This document shows, piece after piece, positions 27,022 to 37,256 of a stretch of 64,000 nucleotides of DNA (the first letter of the stretch is position 1; the number at the start of each line of letters is the position of its first letter). The notes beneath the pieces are model-generated. The model was not told the DNA's origin and searched no databases. It saw nothing but the letters and a program-made list of their open reading frames with translations. A program made the translations under genes and the position numbers. This stretch comes from Dyella sp. GSA-30 (GTDB taxonomy: Bacteria; Pseudomonadota; Gammaproteobacteria; Xanthomonadales; Rhodanobacteraceae): the NCBI RefSeq assembly GCF_027924605.1, contig NZ_AP027042.1:5185524-5249523 (forward strand). Direction: 5' to 3'.

Positions 27022-30000
27022 ATGAGGAAGTGGCTAAAACGCGTGGCATTGGCGCTTGCCGCCCTGCTGGTGCTGCTGACGGCGGCGCTGTGGTGGCTGC
27101 TTGGCAGCGCCGGCGGCTTGCGCTTCGCGCTTGCCCAGGCGCAGCACTTCACCGACGGCGCGCTCACCGTGCAGCACGCCGAAGGTCGCCTGATCGGACC
27201 GCTCAAGCTTTCCGGGCTGCGTTATGCCGACGGTTCCGGCCTGGATGCCAAAGTGGCGCAAGCCGAGCTGGACCTGCGTATCTGGCCCTTGCTGCGCAAA
27301 CGCGTGCATGTACTGAACCTGCAGGTCGAGGGTGTCGATGTCGCTCTGCCCAAACCCGCTCCCGAAGAACCCGAAAGTCAGAGCAGCTTTTCGCTCAAGC
27401 CGCCGATCGATCTGCAGCTCGATCGCGTACATGTAGGCAAGGTGCGCATCACGCAGGCACAGGACGATCACCAGCAACAGCCGTTGTTCCTCTCGGACAA
27501 TCTCGATCTGGCTGGCCAATGGACCGCCAAGGGCATCGGGCTGCACAAACTGACATTGCGCGCGCCGGACGGCCATGCCGATCTCAACGGCGAGCTGGCA
27601 ATCAGCACCGACGAAAAGGGCGACGGCGCACTCGGCTTCGGCTGGAAGGTAGCCGGCGTCGACTATGCCGGCGATATCGAAGCGCATGGCGACGGCAAGC
27701 AGGTGAAGGTAGGTCTCAAGCTCAGCCAGCCGATGGCCGCGCAGATCGACCTGGACCTGACCCAGAGCGGCGAGTATCCGTGGACGGCCAAGGTCGCCCT
27801 GCCCGCTTTCGATCCCAAACCTTTGCTGGGCGACAGCGCGCTCAAGACGCTCGCGCTGGATATCCAGGGCAGCGGCAATCGTCATGGCGGCAACGTCAAC
27901 GGCCAAGTCGGCATCAACCAATACCAGCTGCAACTCAAGCCGCTGCGTGCGCATTTCAGCGACGACTTCAAGCTGCTCACGCTGGACGAACTCAACCTCG
28001 GCTCGCCACAGATCAAGGGTGCATTGAGCGCTAGCGGCACGGTGCAACTCGGTGCACAGCCGGTCAGTGCCGACTTGGCACTGCATTGGAAGGACGTGTT
28101 GTTGCCGGCCAATCTGGTGGGACAGGATCTGGCCAGTCGTGGCGACATCACGGTCAAGGGCAGCGCCGAGCAGTTCCATACCGAAGGCGATGTCGATATC
28201 GGGCCGCCGGGAAATCTCGCCAAGCTCGCGCTCAATCTCGATGGCACGCAGAAACAGATCAACCTCCACACGCTCGAGTTGAAGCAGCCGCGTGGACATC
28301 TGCTGGCCAAGGGCACGCTCGATCTGCAGCCTGCACTGGCCTGGCAGATGCAGCTGACTTCGGAGAATCTCAATCCGGGGCAGTTGCTGGCCGGCTGGGA
28401 CGGCGCCTTGAATATGGACCTGGTCACCCAGGGCACACTGCCGAAAGATCAGCCCGACGCGACCGTGGAAATCCGCAAGCTCGAAGGCAAACTGCGCGAC
28501 CGTGCGATCAAGGGTAGCGGCAAGCTGCATGTCAGTCCGACCCAGGTCGTGGACGGCAAGCTCGAACTCGCTTCTGGCGGTAGCACCGTCGATATCGCCG
28601 CGAAGCCAGGCACCAGCAACGATATCGATCTGACGCTCGCCATAGCGTCACTGGGCGACTGGCTACCTGAGGCAGCCGGCAAGCTCAATGGCGACTTTCG
28701 CGTGCGTGGCAAGTTGCCCAAGCTGGCGATCGATGGGCGCCTGAATGGTACCGCGGTGACCTACGCAGGCCAGCAGATCGAGAAGTTGCAATTGACCGCC
28801 GACGTGCCCGATATCAGCAACCCTGGCGGCAAGCTCGATCTGACCACGCAAGGCGTGACCGCTGGCGGCTTCGTCTTTCGCGAAGTCGACCTGCACGGCA
28901 ACGGCACCTCCGCGCAGCACAGCCTGACCCTCGATGCGCGTGGCGATCAGCTTTCCACCGGATTGAGCCTGAGCGGCACACTCAAGGGAAGCAACTGGAA
29001 CGGCACGCTGTCGCGCTTCGATCTGGAGCCCAAAGGCATTCCGCGCTGGCGTCTGCAGCAACCAACAAAGCTCGGTTACAACGACGGCGCCTTGAACCTG
29101 TCGGAGCTGTGCCTCACCGCCGGTGCGCCGCAACTGTGCGCGGCGGCCAAGCAGGACAAAGCCGGCAATCTCGATGCAAGCTATCGTCTGCATGACCTGC
29201 CGCTCGCGCTGTTGACGAGTATCGCCGGCTCGAGCGACCTGCCCATGCGCGCCGATGGCGTGCTCAACGGCAACGGCGCGATCCGCCGTAATGCGGCCGG
29301 CGCACTCAGCGGCAACGCGACCATCAGCTCCACGCGCGGCACGGTGACCTATGTGGAACATGCCGACCGTCCGCTGCTCAGTTACACCGATCTGGCGCTG
29401 AATGCCGAGCTGAGCCCAACCAGCCAACACGCGACCTTGAGCGCCAACTTCAATGACGGTGGCCGTCTGGACGGCCAGGTCGCGATCAACGGCGCGCAGC
29501 AAAATCTCTCCGGCCAGATCAATCTTCGCTTCAACGATCTGTCGCTGATCGAGCTTTTCACCAACGAAATCGCCAGCGTCAAGGGACGCCTCAACGGACA
29601 GTTCCACCTTGGCGGGACGGTGAAGGAGCCCGCGATCACCGGCCAAGCCGATGTCGAAGATTTTGCCGCGGAAGTGCCCGTTGCCGGCCTCAAGCTGACG
29701 CAAGGCAAGCTCACCGTCAGCACGACCGATGCGCAGCGCTTTCAGATTCAGGGCGGCGTGCAATCGGGCAAGGGAGCGTTGGCGATTGATGGCTATGCCG
29801 GCATCGGCCAGAACGCGCAAACGGCGCTTACCATCAAAGGCAGCCAGTTCACCGCCGCGGACATCCCTGCTGCCAAGGTGGTGATTTCCCCCGATCTGGT
29901 CATCAAACAAGATGCCAAGGGCATCGATGTCGGCGGTTCGGTCCTGCTCGAAAGCGCCGACGTCGATGTCTCCAAGCTCCCCGGCGCGGGCGCAACCCAG

Positions 30001-30789
30001 GCTTCGCCCGACGTGGTCGTCGTCGATGAGAAGAAGCAGCAGGAAGAAGCCGCCAAAATGCCGATCACCGCGCAGATCAAGGTCGATCTGGGCCGCAAGA
30101 CCCACCTGGTCGGCATGGGGCTCGACGGACGTCTCAGCGGCGTACTGAATGTGAGCGAGCGTCCCGGTCGCGCGACGACCGGTCAGGGCCAGATCACGGT
30201 CGACGGTATCTACAAGGCTTACGGCCAGAACCTCAATATTGAGCAGGGCCGCCTGCTCTTCGCCAGTACGCCGATCGACAACCCCGGCCTGGATATCCGC
30301 GCCGCGCGCAAGCTCAGCCCGAACGCGACCATCGACGATGGCCAGAAGGTCGGGCTATACGTGTCGGGTACGGCACAACGCCCGGTGCTGACGGTGTTCT
30401 CCAACCCGGTGATGGAGCAATCGGACGCTCTCTCCTACTTGATCACCGGCAAGCCGCTGTCGCAGGTCAAGGGCGGTGAAGGCAGCATGGTGGGGGCGGC
30501 CGCGCAGGCGCTGGGATCGGCCGCAGGCGATCTGCTGGCCAAGAGCATCGGCTCGAAGATCGGCGTCGACGACATCGGCGTCTCGAGCAACGAGGCGCTG
30601 GGCGGTACGTCGGCGTTTACGGTCGGCAAGTACCTTTCGCCGCGCTTGTATCTGAGCTATGGCGTGGGGCTGTTCGAGCCGGGCCAGGTCATTACCTTGC
30701 GTTACCGGTTGAGCCATCGGTGGAATTTCGAGGCGCAGAACGCGACGGACTTCAGTCGGGCTAGTTTGAATTATCGGATTGAGAAGTGA
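27022..30789 (+). CDS. tamB: Translocation and assembly module inner-membrane protein TamB
   Basis: A 1255-residue AsmA-like protein (E. coli TamB has 1259). One N-terminal membrane helix (RVALALAALLVLLTAALWWLL) is followed by a very long periplasmic region rich in beta repeats. The C-terminal TamB domain (DUF490) contains INVEQGRL-like NIEQGRLLFASTPIDNPGLDIRA and SYLITGKPLSQVKG. It ends in aromatic strands, NFEAQNATDFSRASLNYRIEK. It spans the periplasm and partners TamA or transports phospholipids. The 5' neighbour is tamA. A BIME-like repeat follows its stop. Confidence 0.94.
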   Translation: MRKWLKRVALALAALLVLLTAALWWLLGSAGGLRFALAQAQHFTDGALTVQHAEGRLIGPLKLSGLRYADGSGLDAKVAQAELDLRIWPLLRKRVHVLNLQVEGVDVALPKPAPEEPESQSSFSLKPPIDLQLDRVHVGKVRITQAQDDHQQQPLFLSDNLDLAGQWTAKGIGLHKLTLRAPDGHADLNGELAISTDEKGDGALGFGWKVAGVDYAGDIEAHGDGKQVKVGLKLSQPMAAQIDLDLTQSGEYPWTAKVALPAFDPKPLLGDSALKTLALDIQGSGNRHGGNVNGQVGINQYQLQLKPLRAHFSDDFKLLTLDELNLGSPQIKGALSASGTVQLGAQPVSADLALHWKDVLLPANLVGQDLASRGDITVKGSAEQFHTEGDVDIGPPGNLAKLALNLDGTQKQINLHTLELKQPRGHLLAKGTLDLQPALAWQMQLTSENLNPGQLLAGWDGALNMDLVTQGTLPKDQPDATVEIRKLEGKLRDRAIKGSGKLHVSPTQVVDGKLELASGGSTVDIAAKPGTSNDIDLTLAIASLGDWLPEAAGKLNGDFRVRGKLPKLAIDGRLNGTAVTYAGQQIEKLQLTADVPDISNPGGKLDLTTQGVTAGGFVFREVDLHGNGTSAQHSLTLDARGDQLSTGLSLSGTLKGSNWNGTLSRFDLEPKGIPRWRLQQPTKLGYNDGALNLSELCLTAGAPQLCAAAKQDKAGNLDASYRLHDLPLALLTSIAGSSDLPMRADGVLNGNGAIRRNAAGALSGNATISSTRGTVTYVEHADRPLLSYTDLALNAELSPTSQHATLSANFNDGGRLDGQVAINGAQQNLSGQINLRFNDLSLIELFTNEIASVKGRLNGQFHLGGTVKEPAITGQADVEDFAAEVPVAGLKLTQGKLTVSTTDAQRFQIQGGVQSGKGALAIDGYAGIGQNAQTALTIKGSQFTAADIPAAKVVISPDLVIKQDAKGIDVGGSVLLESADVDVSKLPGAGATQASPDVVVVDEKKQQEEAAKMPITAQIKVDLGRKTHLVGMGLDGRLSGVLNVSERPGRATTGQGQITVDGIYKAYGQNLNIEQGRLLFASTPIDNPGLDIRAARKLSPNATIDDGQKVGLYVSGTAQRPVLTVFSNPVMEQSDALSYLITGKPLSQVKGGEGSMVGAAAQALGSAAGDLLAKSIGSKIGVDDIGVSSNEALGGTSAFTVGKYLSPRLYLSYGVGLFEPGQVITLRYRLSHRWNFEAQNATDFSRASLNYRIEK

Positions 30790-30798
30790 GGGTTTAGA

Positions 30799-30934
30799 GC
30801 CCCCCTCACCCCAGCCCTCTCCCCCGGCGAAGCCAGGGGAGAGGGAGCTAAAAAGCGCGCACGATTCAAACATTGCCTCAATGTGCCCCCTCTCCCCTGG
30901 CTCTGCCGGGGGAGAGGGCTGGGGTGAGGGGGGC
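30799..30934. repeat. BIME-like double hairpin repeat, copy 2 of 3
   Basis: This has the same two inverted GC-rich hairpins as at 3327-3459, flanked by CCCCTCACCCC and GGGGTGAGGGG. It lies between the stop of tamB and the start region of the M13 peptidase gene. The internal spacer differs from copy 1 in sequence, while the arms are nearly identical. Confidence 0.85.
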
Positions 30935-31018
30935 TCCTGCCCTAGCCCATCAGTCATGCACCAAACCCGCACCAAGCGATCTATCGTGGCCTTCCCACTT
31001 CTTTGAGAGGTCATCGCC

Positions 31019-33097
31019 GTGCAGCGACTTCGTTGGATTCTTACCGCCGCCGTCATCGGTGGCTCGACCGCGCTCGTTGGCGTCCAAGCCGCCGATGCTC
31101 CCGCAAAGACCGCAAAAACCAGCCCCTCGGGGATCGACCTGGCCGGCATCGACCACGCGATCAAGCCTGGCGACGATTTCGACGGCTACGCCAATGAAAG
31201 CTGGCGCAAGACGGCGCAGATTCCGGCCGACCGCTCCAGCACCGGCATCTTCCTGCAGGTGTTCGAGAAAGCCGAGAAGCGCAATGCGGATCTGATCCGC
31301 GACATGGGCAAGGGCAACCCGGCGGCAGGCAGCAATCCGCGCAAGATTGCCGACTACTACGCGGCCTTCATGAACACCGCGCAGATCGACAAGGCCGGCC
31401 TGGCCCCGCTCAAAGCTTCGTTCGATCAGATCAACGCGATCGGCAACGTCACCGACCTCTCGCGCGTGCTCGGCGGCGAGTTGCGTGCCGATGTGGATCC
31501 GGTCAACTCGACCAATTTCGACACCGAGCACCTGTTCGGCCTGTTCGTGACGCAAGGATTGGAAGATCCCTCGCACAATGTCGCTTATCTGCTGCAGGGC
31601 GGCCTGGGCATGCCCAGTCGCGACTACTACCTGTCGAACGACAAGGACATGGTCGCCGCGCGCGAAAAATATCAGCAGTACATCGCCGCACTTCTCAAGC
31701 AAGCCAATGTGGCCGACGCCGATACCAAGGCCAAGAACATCTTCGCGCTGGAAACCAAGATCGCCCAGGGGCAGACGGACCTGGTCGAAAGCCAGGACGT
31801 TCACAAGGCCAACAACCCATGGCCGACCGGTGATTACGCCAAGCATGCACCGGGCATCGACTGGAATGCCTATTTTGCCGCGGCGGGCCTGTCCAAGCAG
31901 AAGACCATCGACGCCTGGCAGCCGCAAGCGATCGCCAAACTTTCCGCCCTGGTGGCCAGCGAACCGCTTGGCACCTGGAAGGACTATCTCACCTTCCACG
32001 CCATCAACCACAGCACCGCGGTGCTGCCGCACGAATTCGACGCGCTCTCGTTCGAGTTCTACGGCCATACCCTGCAAGGCACGCCCAAGCAGCGCGATCG
32101 CTGGAAACGCGCGATCAGCGCAACCAACAACGGGCTCGGCGATGCGGTCGGGCAGGAATACGTAAAGCGGTATTTCCCTGCCTCGTCGAAGAAACAGGTG
32201 CAGCAGATGGTCACCAATATCCTGGCCGCGTTCGACGATCACGTCGACACGCTGGACTGGATGACCCCGGCCACCAAACAGAAAGCCAAGGCCAAGATCG
32301 AGACCCTGCGCGTCGGTGTCGGTTACCCGGAAAGCTGGCGCAACTACAGCTCGCTGGATATCCGTGCCGACGACGCCCTGGGCAACCAGCTGCGCGCCGA
32401 GAAGTTCGAATACCTGCATCAGCTGGCCAAGCTCGATCAACCGGTCGACAAGGGCGAATGGTGGATGACGCCGCAGACGGTCAACGCGGTGAACCTGCCG
32501 CTGCAGAACGCGCTGAACTTCCCTGCCGCGATTCTCGAGGCACCGTTCTTCGATCCCAAGGCCGACCCGGCTGCCAACTACGGCTCAATCGGCGCGGTGA
32601 TCGGTCACGAGATCAGCCACAGCTTCGACAACACCGGTGCCGAGTTCGACGAACAAGGTCGCATGGCCAACTGGTGGACGCCGGACGATCAGGCGCATTT
32701 CAAGGCAGCGGGCCAACGTCTGGTCGAACAATACAATGCCTACGAACCGCTGCCTGGCGTGCATATCAACGGGCAGCAGACGCTGGGCGAAAACATCGCT
32801 GACGTATCCGGCCTGGCCATTGCGTTGGCCGCGTATCACAAATCGCTGGGTGGCAAGCCGGCACCGGTACTGGATGGCCTCACGGGCGACCAGCGTTTCT
32901 TCCTCGCCTTCGCGCAGTCGTGGCGCGAGAAGACGCGTGACGCCGCGCTACGCCAGCAGCTGATTACCGACGGTCACTCACCAGGCAACTATCGCGCACA
33001 GACCGTGCGCAATATCGATGGCTGGTACGAAGCGTTCAAGGCTCAACCGGGTCAGAAGCTTTATCTCGATCCGCAGCAGCGCGTGAAGATCTGGTAA
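31019..33097 (+). CDS. M13 family zinc metallopeptidase (neprilysin/PepO type), secreted
   Basis: A 692-residue peptidase with an N-terminal signal peptide (LTAAVIGGSTALVGVQA, cut near residue 25). The M13_N domain contains DDFDGYANESWRK. The catalytic domain has the zinc motif VIGHEISHSFD with His530, Glu531 and His534, and the third ligand Glu591 in GENIADVSG. The C-terminus shows FLAFAQSWREK. Such enzymes cut oligopeptides in the periplasm or outside. The GTG at 31019 is chosen because GAGAGG lies about ten bases upstream and it starts the signal peptide. It is convergent with another metallopeptidase gene across a terminator. Confidence 0.93.
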   Translation: MQRLRWILTAAVIGGSTALVGVQAADAPAKTAKTSPSGIDLAGIDHAIKPGDDFDGYANESWRKTAQIPADRSSTGIFLQVFEKAEKRNADLIRDMGKGNPAAGSNPRKIADYYAAFMNTAQIDKAGLAPLKASFDQINAIGNVTDLSRVLGGELRADVDPVNSTNFDTEHLFGLFVTQGLEDPSHNVAYLLQGGLGMPSRDYYLSNDKDMVAAREKYQQYIAALLKQANVADADTKAKNIFALETKIAQGQTDLVESQDVHKANNPWPTGDYAKHAPGIDWNAYFAAAGLSKQKTIDAWQPQAIAKLSALVASEPLGTWKDYLTFHAINHSTAVLPHEFDALSFEFYGHTLQGTPKQRDRWKRAISATNNGLGDAVGQEYVKRYFPASSKKQVQQMVTNILAAFDDHVDTLDWMTPATKQKAKAKIETLRVGVGYPESWRNYSSLDIRADDALGNQLRAEKFEYLHQLAKLDQPVDKGEWWMTPQTVNAVNLPLQNALNFPAAILEAPFFDPKADPAANYGSIGAVIGHEISHSFDNTGAEFDEQGRMANWWTPDDQAHFKAAGQRLVEQYNAYEPLPGVHINGQQTLGENIADVSGLAIALAAYHKSLGGKPAPVLDGLTGDQRFFLAFAQSWREKTRDAALRQQLITDGHSPGNYRAQTVRNIDGWYEAFKAQPGQKLYLDPQQRVKIW

Positions 33098-33123
33098 GTC
33101 CAATCCATGTTGTAGAAAGCCAA

Positions 33124-33152
33124 GGCCGCGCTCGTTAGAGCGCGGCTTTTTT
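33124..33152 (+). terminator. Rho-independent terminator after the M13 peptidase gene
   Basis: GCCGCGCTC (33125-33133), loop GTTA, GAGCGCGGC (33138-33146), then six T. The 9-base stem is perfect and the T run overlaps the stop codon of the convergent peptidase gene. Confidence 0.9.
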
Positions 33153-35013
33153 AGTGTTGCTTGTCGTCCCGATAGACTTTTTCTAACTCGGCCACCTTAC
33201 GCTCGATCAAGGCCATGTCCTCGTCGACCAGGGATTGGGGCGAGATGTCCTTGCCGAAAAACCGGTGCAACAGGTTCTGTGGCGTATCGTCGAAACCGTC
33301 CTGAAGAAACCTTGTGTAGCGCACCTGGAAATCTTTCGGATCACGCTGCGCCATGTCGTACATCTTTGCCGCAAACAATCCTGCGTAGAGATAGTTCGCC
33401 AGATAAAGCGGGTCTTCGTACATCAACCGCTTGGTCATCCAGACATGCGCAAGGCGCGGCTGCTTCGCCGGCCATATCTCGTAGCGCCCGGTGATCTTCA
33501 GCGTCAAGGCGTCGAGGTCCGATGCATTGCGCAATTTGCCCGCGGCCACGCCGTCGTAGATGGATTGCTCCAACTCGCCCTCTTCGGCCGACGTAAAGAT
33601 TTCCAGTGTCATGTCGTCGAGCAGGGATTGCAGGTAGTACGCCTTGGTCTGCGCATCTTTTGCGTGCCGGTACAGATAGTCGCGCAATAGAAACTCGTTC
33701 AGGATCGCCGCGGCTTCCTTCATCCAGCTTGGGCCGCCGGTATAGAACGGCGACACGCCGTGCTCGTCCATCAGCTGCGCATGCATCGCATGGCCGCCTT
33801 CGTGAATGATGACGCTGGCGCTTCCCAGGTCGCCGCTGTAGCGGCTGACGAACAGGCCTGGCGGCACACCGGGGGCATCGACCGAAAACGCGTCGTTAAC
33901 GCGCTTGCCGAGCTCCGGTGAAATATCGATGCGACGGTTGCCCGGATCGAGCAAGGCATCGAAACGTGTGACATAAGCCGCACCTAACGGAGCCAGCGCC
34001 TCATGGGCGATATCGCGCATCTGTGCGTAATTGAATACCGGCGGGGTAAATCCTTGTCCGGCCATGCTCAAGTCCCAAGGCTGCACATCGCTCACACCCG
34101 TCAGAGCGGCCACCCTCCCGGCACGCAATGTCTGATATCGCTGCAACAGATCCGCGTGTTTCGCCGTAGCGGCGATCGTCTCATCGACGTTCTTGCGATC
34201 GAACTGGCGCGAGAAATAGGTCGCGGACGGCGCATCGTCGAAGTGTTGCAAGTGAGCCGTTCGGTCGTTCAGTCGCACGATGCTCAGCAAAACGCTCGCA
34301 AACGTGCCCGCGCGTGAGTTGTAGGCGTCCCAGCGCTGTTCCCAGGCCTGCTGGCGCACGCTGCGATCAGGCACCTGGGCAATCGCCTTGGCATCCTTGT
34401 CCACGCCAAGATCGCCTTGTGCGGTATGCACCTTGCCAAAATCGATACCACGCTGGGTTTGTTGGTAGATCGTCCAATAGGCGTCGGCCGCGGGTTCGGC
34501 GACCTGGTCGAGGATGGCTTGCTGCGCGGCCGGCAACTCGTGCGGCAGACCACGTTGCGCGCGTGACAGCACATAGCGGTAGCTGGCCAAGGCCGGCTCT
34601 TGCTTTACCGCTGCGGCAAAACCGTCATCACCCCAGGTCCGCAATACGCCACGAACACCATCGACCAACCGGCCAGCGGCATTGTCGATATCGTTTTTGG
34701 CATCCACTGCCGCGGTATCTTCGATATCCAGCGCGACGCGCAGATGCAAATAGGCGCTGTGCTTATGCGCCAGCCTTAGAAGAGCCTCGCCATGACGGAG
34801 ATAATCGAGCAGCGCGGAGGCATCGCCCATGGCCGGGGACTTCAGCGCCGCTATGTCGTTGACGAGCTTCTGACGCGCGTCTGCTTCGTCGGTTGGCGTA
34901 TCGAAATAAGCCTGCTGATCAATATGATAAGTAGGCACCTGCTGCTCTGCCATCGCCCATGGCGACGCCCCTAGCAACACGCTCAGCAGCCCATACGGAA
35001 TTGCTCTGCGCAT
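33151..35013 (-). CDS. M3-like zinc metallopeptidase (oligoendopeptidase F group), secreted
   Basis: A protein of 620 residues with a signal peptide (RAIPYGLLSVLLGASPWAMA). The zinc motif is VIIHEGGHAMH with His404, Glu405 and His408, the HExGH form of M3 peptidases. A downstream Glu-rich helix is the likely source of the third ligand. Helical regions such as AYYLQSLLDDMTLEIFTSAEEGELE fit oligoendopeptidase F relatives. It probably cuts peptides in the periplasm. The ATG at 35013 has GGAGAAGG upstream; a GTG at 35046 would add 11 residues before the signal peptide. It follows the AraC regulator gene on the same strand. Confidence 0.87.
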   Translation of the reverse strand: MRRAIPYGLLSVLLGASPWAMAEQQVPTYHIDQQAYFDTPTDEADARQKLVNDIAALKSPAMGDASALLDYLRHGEALLRLAHKHSAYLHLRVALDIEDTAAVDAKNDIDNAAGRLVDGVRGVLRTWGDDGFAAAVKQEPALASYRYVLSRAQRGLPHELPAAQQAILDQVAEPAADAYWTIYQQTQRGIDFGKVHTAQGDLGVDKDAKAIAQVPDRSVRQQAWEQRWDAYNSRAGTFASVLLSIVRLNDRTAHLQHFDDAPSATYFSRQFDRKNVDETIAATAKHADLLQRYQTLRAGRVAALTGVSDVQPWDLSMAGQGFTPPVFNYAQMRDIAHEALAPLGAAYVTRFDALLDPGNRRIDISPELGKRVNDAFSVDAPGVPPGLFVSRYSGDLGSASVIIHEGGHAMHAQLMDEHGVSPFYTGGPSWMKEAAAILNEFLLRDYLYRHAKDAQTKAYYLQSLLDDMTLEIFTSAEEGELEQSIYDGVAAGKLRNASDLDALTLKITGRYEIWPAKQPRLAHVWMTKRLMYEDPLYLANYLYAGLFAAKMYDMAQRDPKDFQVRYTRFLQDGFDDTPQNLLHRFFGKDISPQSLVDEDMALIERKVAELEKVYRDDKQH

Positions 35014-35104
35014 ACCCTTCTCCCCACGCCAGACATGGAACAACACCCAGCCTACCGATTGGCTGCCACCAGTGCTTGTTTGGGATTAGCGCGCTTGATC
35101 GTGC

Positions 35105-35863
35105 TTAGCGCACATTCTCGCGATAGCTCGATGGCGATACGCCAAAGGCCGCCTTGAACGAACGGGAGAAGGTCGACGCATCGCCAAAGCCGCAGGTCAA
35201 TGCGATATCGAGCAACGGCATGCGGGTTCGACGCAGCAGCAAGGTGGCCTTGGCAACCCGTGCATGTCGAATGTATTCGCCGATGGTGCAACCGTACGAT
35301 TGGCGAAAACAGCGCGCAACATGCACCGGATGCCGCCGTGCATCGCGCGCCAGTCGTTCGAGCGACCACGCCTGCGCGGGCTCATCGTCAATGCTTTCAC
35401 GCAGTCGCCGCAGCCAGTCAGGCACCTGCGGGATCTCACGCTCCTGCCTGGCCAGCAAGGCCAGCAGTTCCATCGCGATTCCTTCGATGGCAACGGAAGC
35501 AAAACTGTCGCCGATCTGCAGCTCTCGCAACATGCGCTGTCCCAATTGCGACAGAGGTGCGCTACGGCGCAGGTAAGGCGCCTCGCTCAGTCTGCTGCCG
35601 TGGTCGAGCAGATATTCCAAGGCGGACGGTGGTGGCGAAAAAATCAGTTTTCGAGCACCTTCGGCACCGATCTGCTGGCTGTGCGTCGCATGCTCGGGGC
35701 AAAACAACAGGTCGCCGCTGCCATGTTCGTCGATGCGAGAGCGAATATGTTCGCGATAACTGCCTTTCAGCACGAGACACAACCATGCTTCGTGATGGAC
35801 ATGCGCCGCCAGGTCGGCTCGCGGTGCGTAGTTGGAGACATGCAAACGCAAGGCGTGTGACAT
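35105..35863 (-). CDS. AraC family transcriptional regulator with cupin sensor
   Basis: A 252-residue regulator. The N-terminal cupin-like part contains HVHHEAWLCLVLKGSYREH and GDLLFCPEHATHSQ. The C-terminal double helix-turn-helix runs from about residue 165 (SLERLARDARRHPVHVARCFRQSYGCTIGEYIR) to LLDIALTCGFGDASTFSRSFKAAFGVSPSSYR. The second half matches the AraC signature well. It lies between murD2 and the M3 peptidase gene on the same strand. The target may be that peptidase or a distant gene; the sequence does not decide. Confidence 0.92.
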   Translation of the reverse strand: MSHALRLHVSNYAPRADLAAHVHHEAWLCLVLKGSYREHIRSRIDEHGSGDLLFCPEHATHSQQIGAEGARKLIFSPPPSALEYLLDHGSRLSEAPYLRRSAPLSQLGQRMLRELQIGDSFASVAIEGIAMELLALLARQEREIPQVPDWLRRLRESIDDEPAQAWSLERLARDARRHPVHVARCFRQSYGCTIGEYIRHARVAKATLLLRRTRMPLLDIALTCGFGDASTFSRSFKAAFGVSPSSYRENVR

Positions 35864-35893
35864 AACTCTCCTCGGCGGTCGGGGAAGACGCGC

Positions 35894-37252
35894 TCAGGCT
35901 ATACCCAGGCCACCAATCCCGGTAATGGTCTGGCCGTCGAAACCTGCCAGCTCGGCGAAACGGCGGCCACGATCGGCATAGTCGCGAAACTGATCGAAGC
36001 TGGGCGCACCGGGCGACAGCAGAATCGTACCGCCGGCCGGAGTAAGTGAACGACCCATCTCCACCGCAGCCGCGACATCGGCCACTTCGACCAGTCGACC
36101 GGCGAAGGACGCATCGCGCAAGGCCTTGGCGATACGCGGCCCATTGGCGCCCTGTGTCACGATCGCATGCGGTGCCTGCCGCATCATGGCCACCACGAAG
36201 TCGCTCCAGTCCAGGCCGCGGTCGTGGCCACCGACGATGACCGTGACCACCTTCGAGCCCAGGCTTTGCAAGGCCGCCAGCGTCGCCTGTGGCGTGGTGC
36301 TGATCGAATCGTTGATCCAATACCAGCCGTCGCGCTCGCCCAGCGGTTGCAGGCGATGCGGCAGGGGATGAAAACTCGCCAACGCCGGCGCCGCGGCCAG
36401 CGCATCGGCACCGCTGACCTCGATCGCCGTCAACGCGGCACAGGCATTGAGCGCATTGTGTTCGCCCGGCACTGGCAGATCGGCCACCGCAAACACAGGC
36501 TTGTTACCGCGATGAATAAACCCACCGCGAACATGCCAGCCCTCGGGGTGACCGAACAGCAGCCGATGCGGATGCTCGGCGGTTTTTTCGAGCAAAGCCG
36601 GCTGCAAGGCATTGACCAACAGATACCGCGATACATCGGCCAGCTTGAGCTTGTCGGCCACATAGCGTTCGCGCGAACCGTGCCAGTCCAGATGCTCCTC
36701 GTACAAGCTGGTGACGATGCCCAACTGTACCGGCCCCGCCTCACCGGTCTGGAAGCTGGACAGTTCCACCGCCCATAGCTCGGCACGGCTGTCGAGCAGT
36801 TCCAGCATCTGCATGCCGATATTGCCGGCCAGCGCGGTGCGAATACGCAGTGCGCGCGCTAGGTGCGCGATCAGCGCGGTTGTCGTGCTTTTGCCCTTGG
36901 TGCCCGTTACCGCGATGACATGTGCATCGGGCTGTTCGGCGAACCACAGCGCGGTTCCCGAAGTGACCTTCAATCCGCCCGCCTTCGCTTCAACCAGGGC
37001 GGGTTTGTAAGCGGAAACGCCAGGCGATTTCACCAATACATCGAACTGGGACAGTGCCTGCGCATCCGGCTCCTCGCCATGCACGGCGAGGTTTGCATCG
37101 AAGGCCTGTGCCGCGGCCACCTCGGCCTGGGTACAGAACAGGCTCAACGGCAGCCCAGGCAAGCGCGCACGCAATACGCCGATGATGGCCCGGCCTTCGC
37201 GACCGAAACCCCAGATCGCAACACGCTTGTCGGCCAGCTCGGCGATACGCAT
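35894..37252 (-). CDS. murD2: MurD2, UDP-N-acetylmuramoyl-L-alanine--L-glutamate ligase
   Basis: A 452-residue Mur ligase. The ATP motif GTKGKSTT is at residues 117-124, then ELSSFQ and SLYEEHLDWHGS in the central domain, and a C-terminal domain with GGHDRG. It is MurD-like but sits four bases after a MurL gene. That pair was described in Xanthomonas oryzae, where MurD2 adds L-Glu, not D-Glu, to UDP-MurNAc-L-Ala and MurL then epimerises it. The ATG at 37252 is chosen because the Rossmann start RVAIWGFGREG follows at once. An upstream extension would overlap murL. The L-Glu preference is inferred from the pairing. Confidence 0.88.
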   Translation of the reverse strand: MRIAELADKRVAIWGFGREGRAIIGVLRARLPGLPLSLFCTQAEVAAAQAFDANLAVHGEEPDAQALSQFDVLVKSPGVSAYKPALVEAKAGGLKVTSGTALWFAEQPDAHVIAVTGTKGKSTTTALIAHLARALRIRTALAGNIGMQMLELLDSRAELWAVELSSFQTGEAGPVQLGIVTSLYEEHLDWHGSRERYVADKLKLADVSRYLLVNALQPALLEKTAEHPHRLLFGHPEGWHVRGGFIHRGNKPVFAVADLPVPGEHNALNACAALTAIEVSGADALAAAPALASFHPLPHRLQPLGERDGWYWINDSISTTPQATLAALQSLGSKVVTVIVGGHDRGLDWSDFVVAMMRQAPHAIVTQGANGPRIAKALRDASFAGRLVEVADVAAAVEMGRSLTPAGGTILLSPGAPSFDQFRDYADRGRRFAELAGFDGQTITGIGGLGIA

Positions 37253-37256
37253 GGAA

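Noticed and set aside
27034-28530. Long minus-strand frames opposite tamB
   Set aside because: TamB is complete and full length on the plus strand. The antisense frames have no signal peptide or motif.
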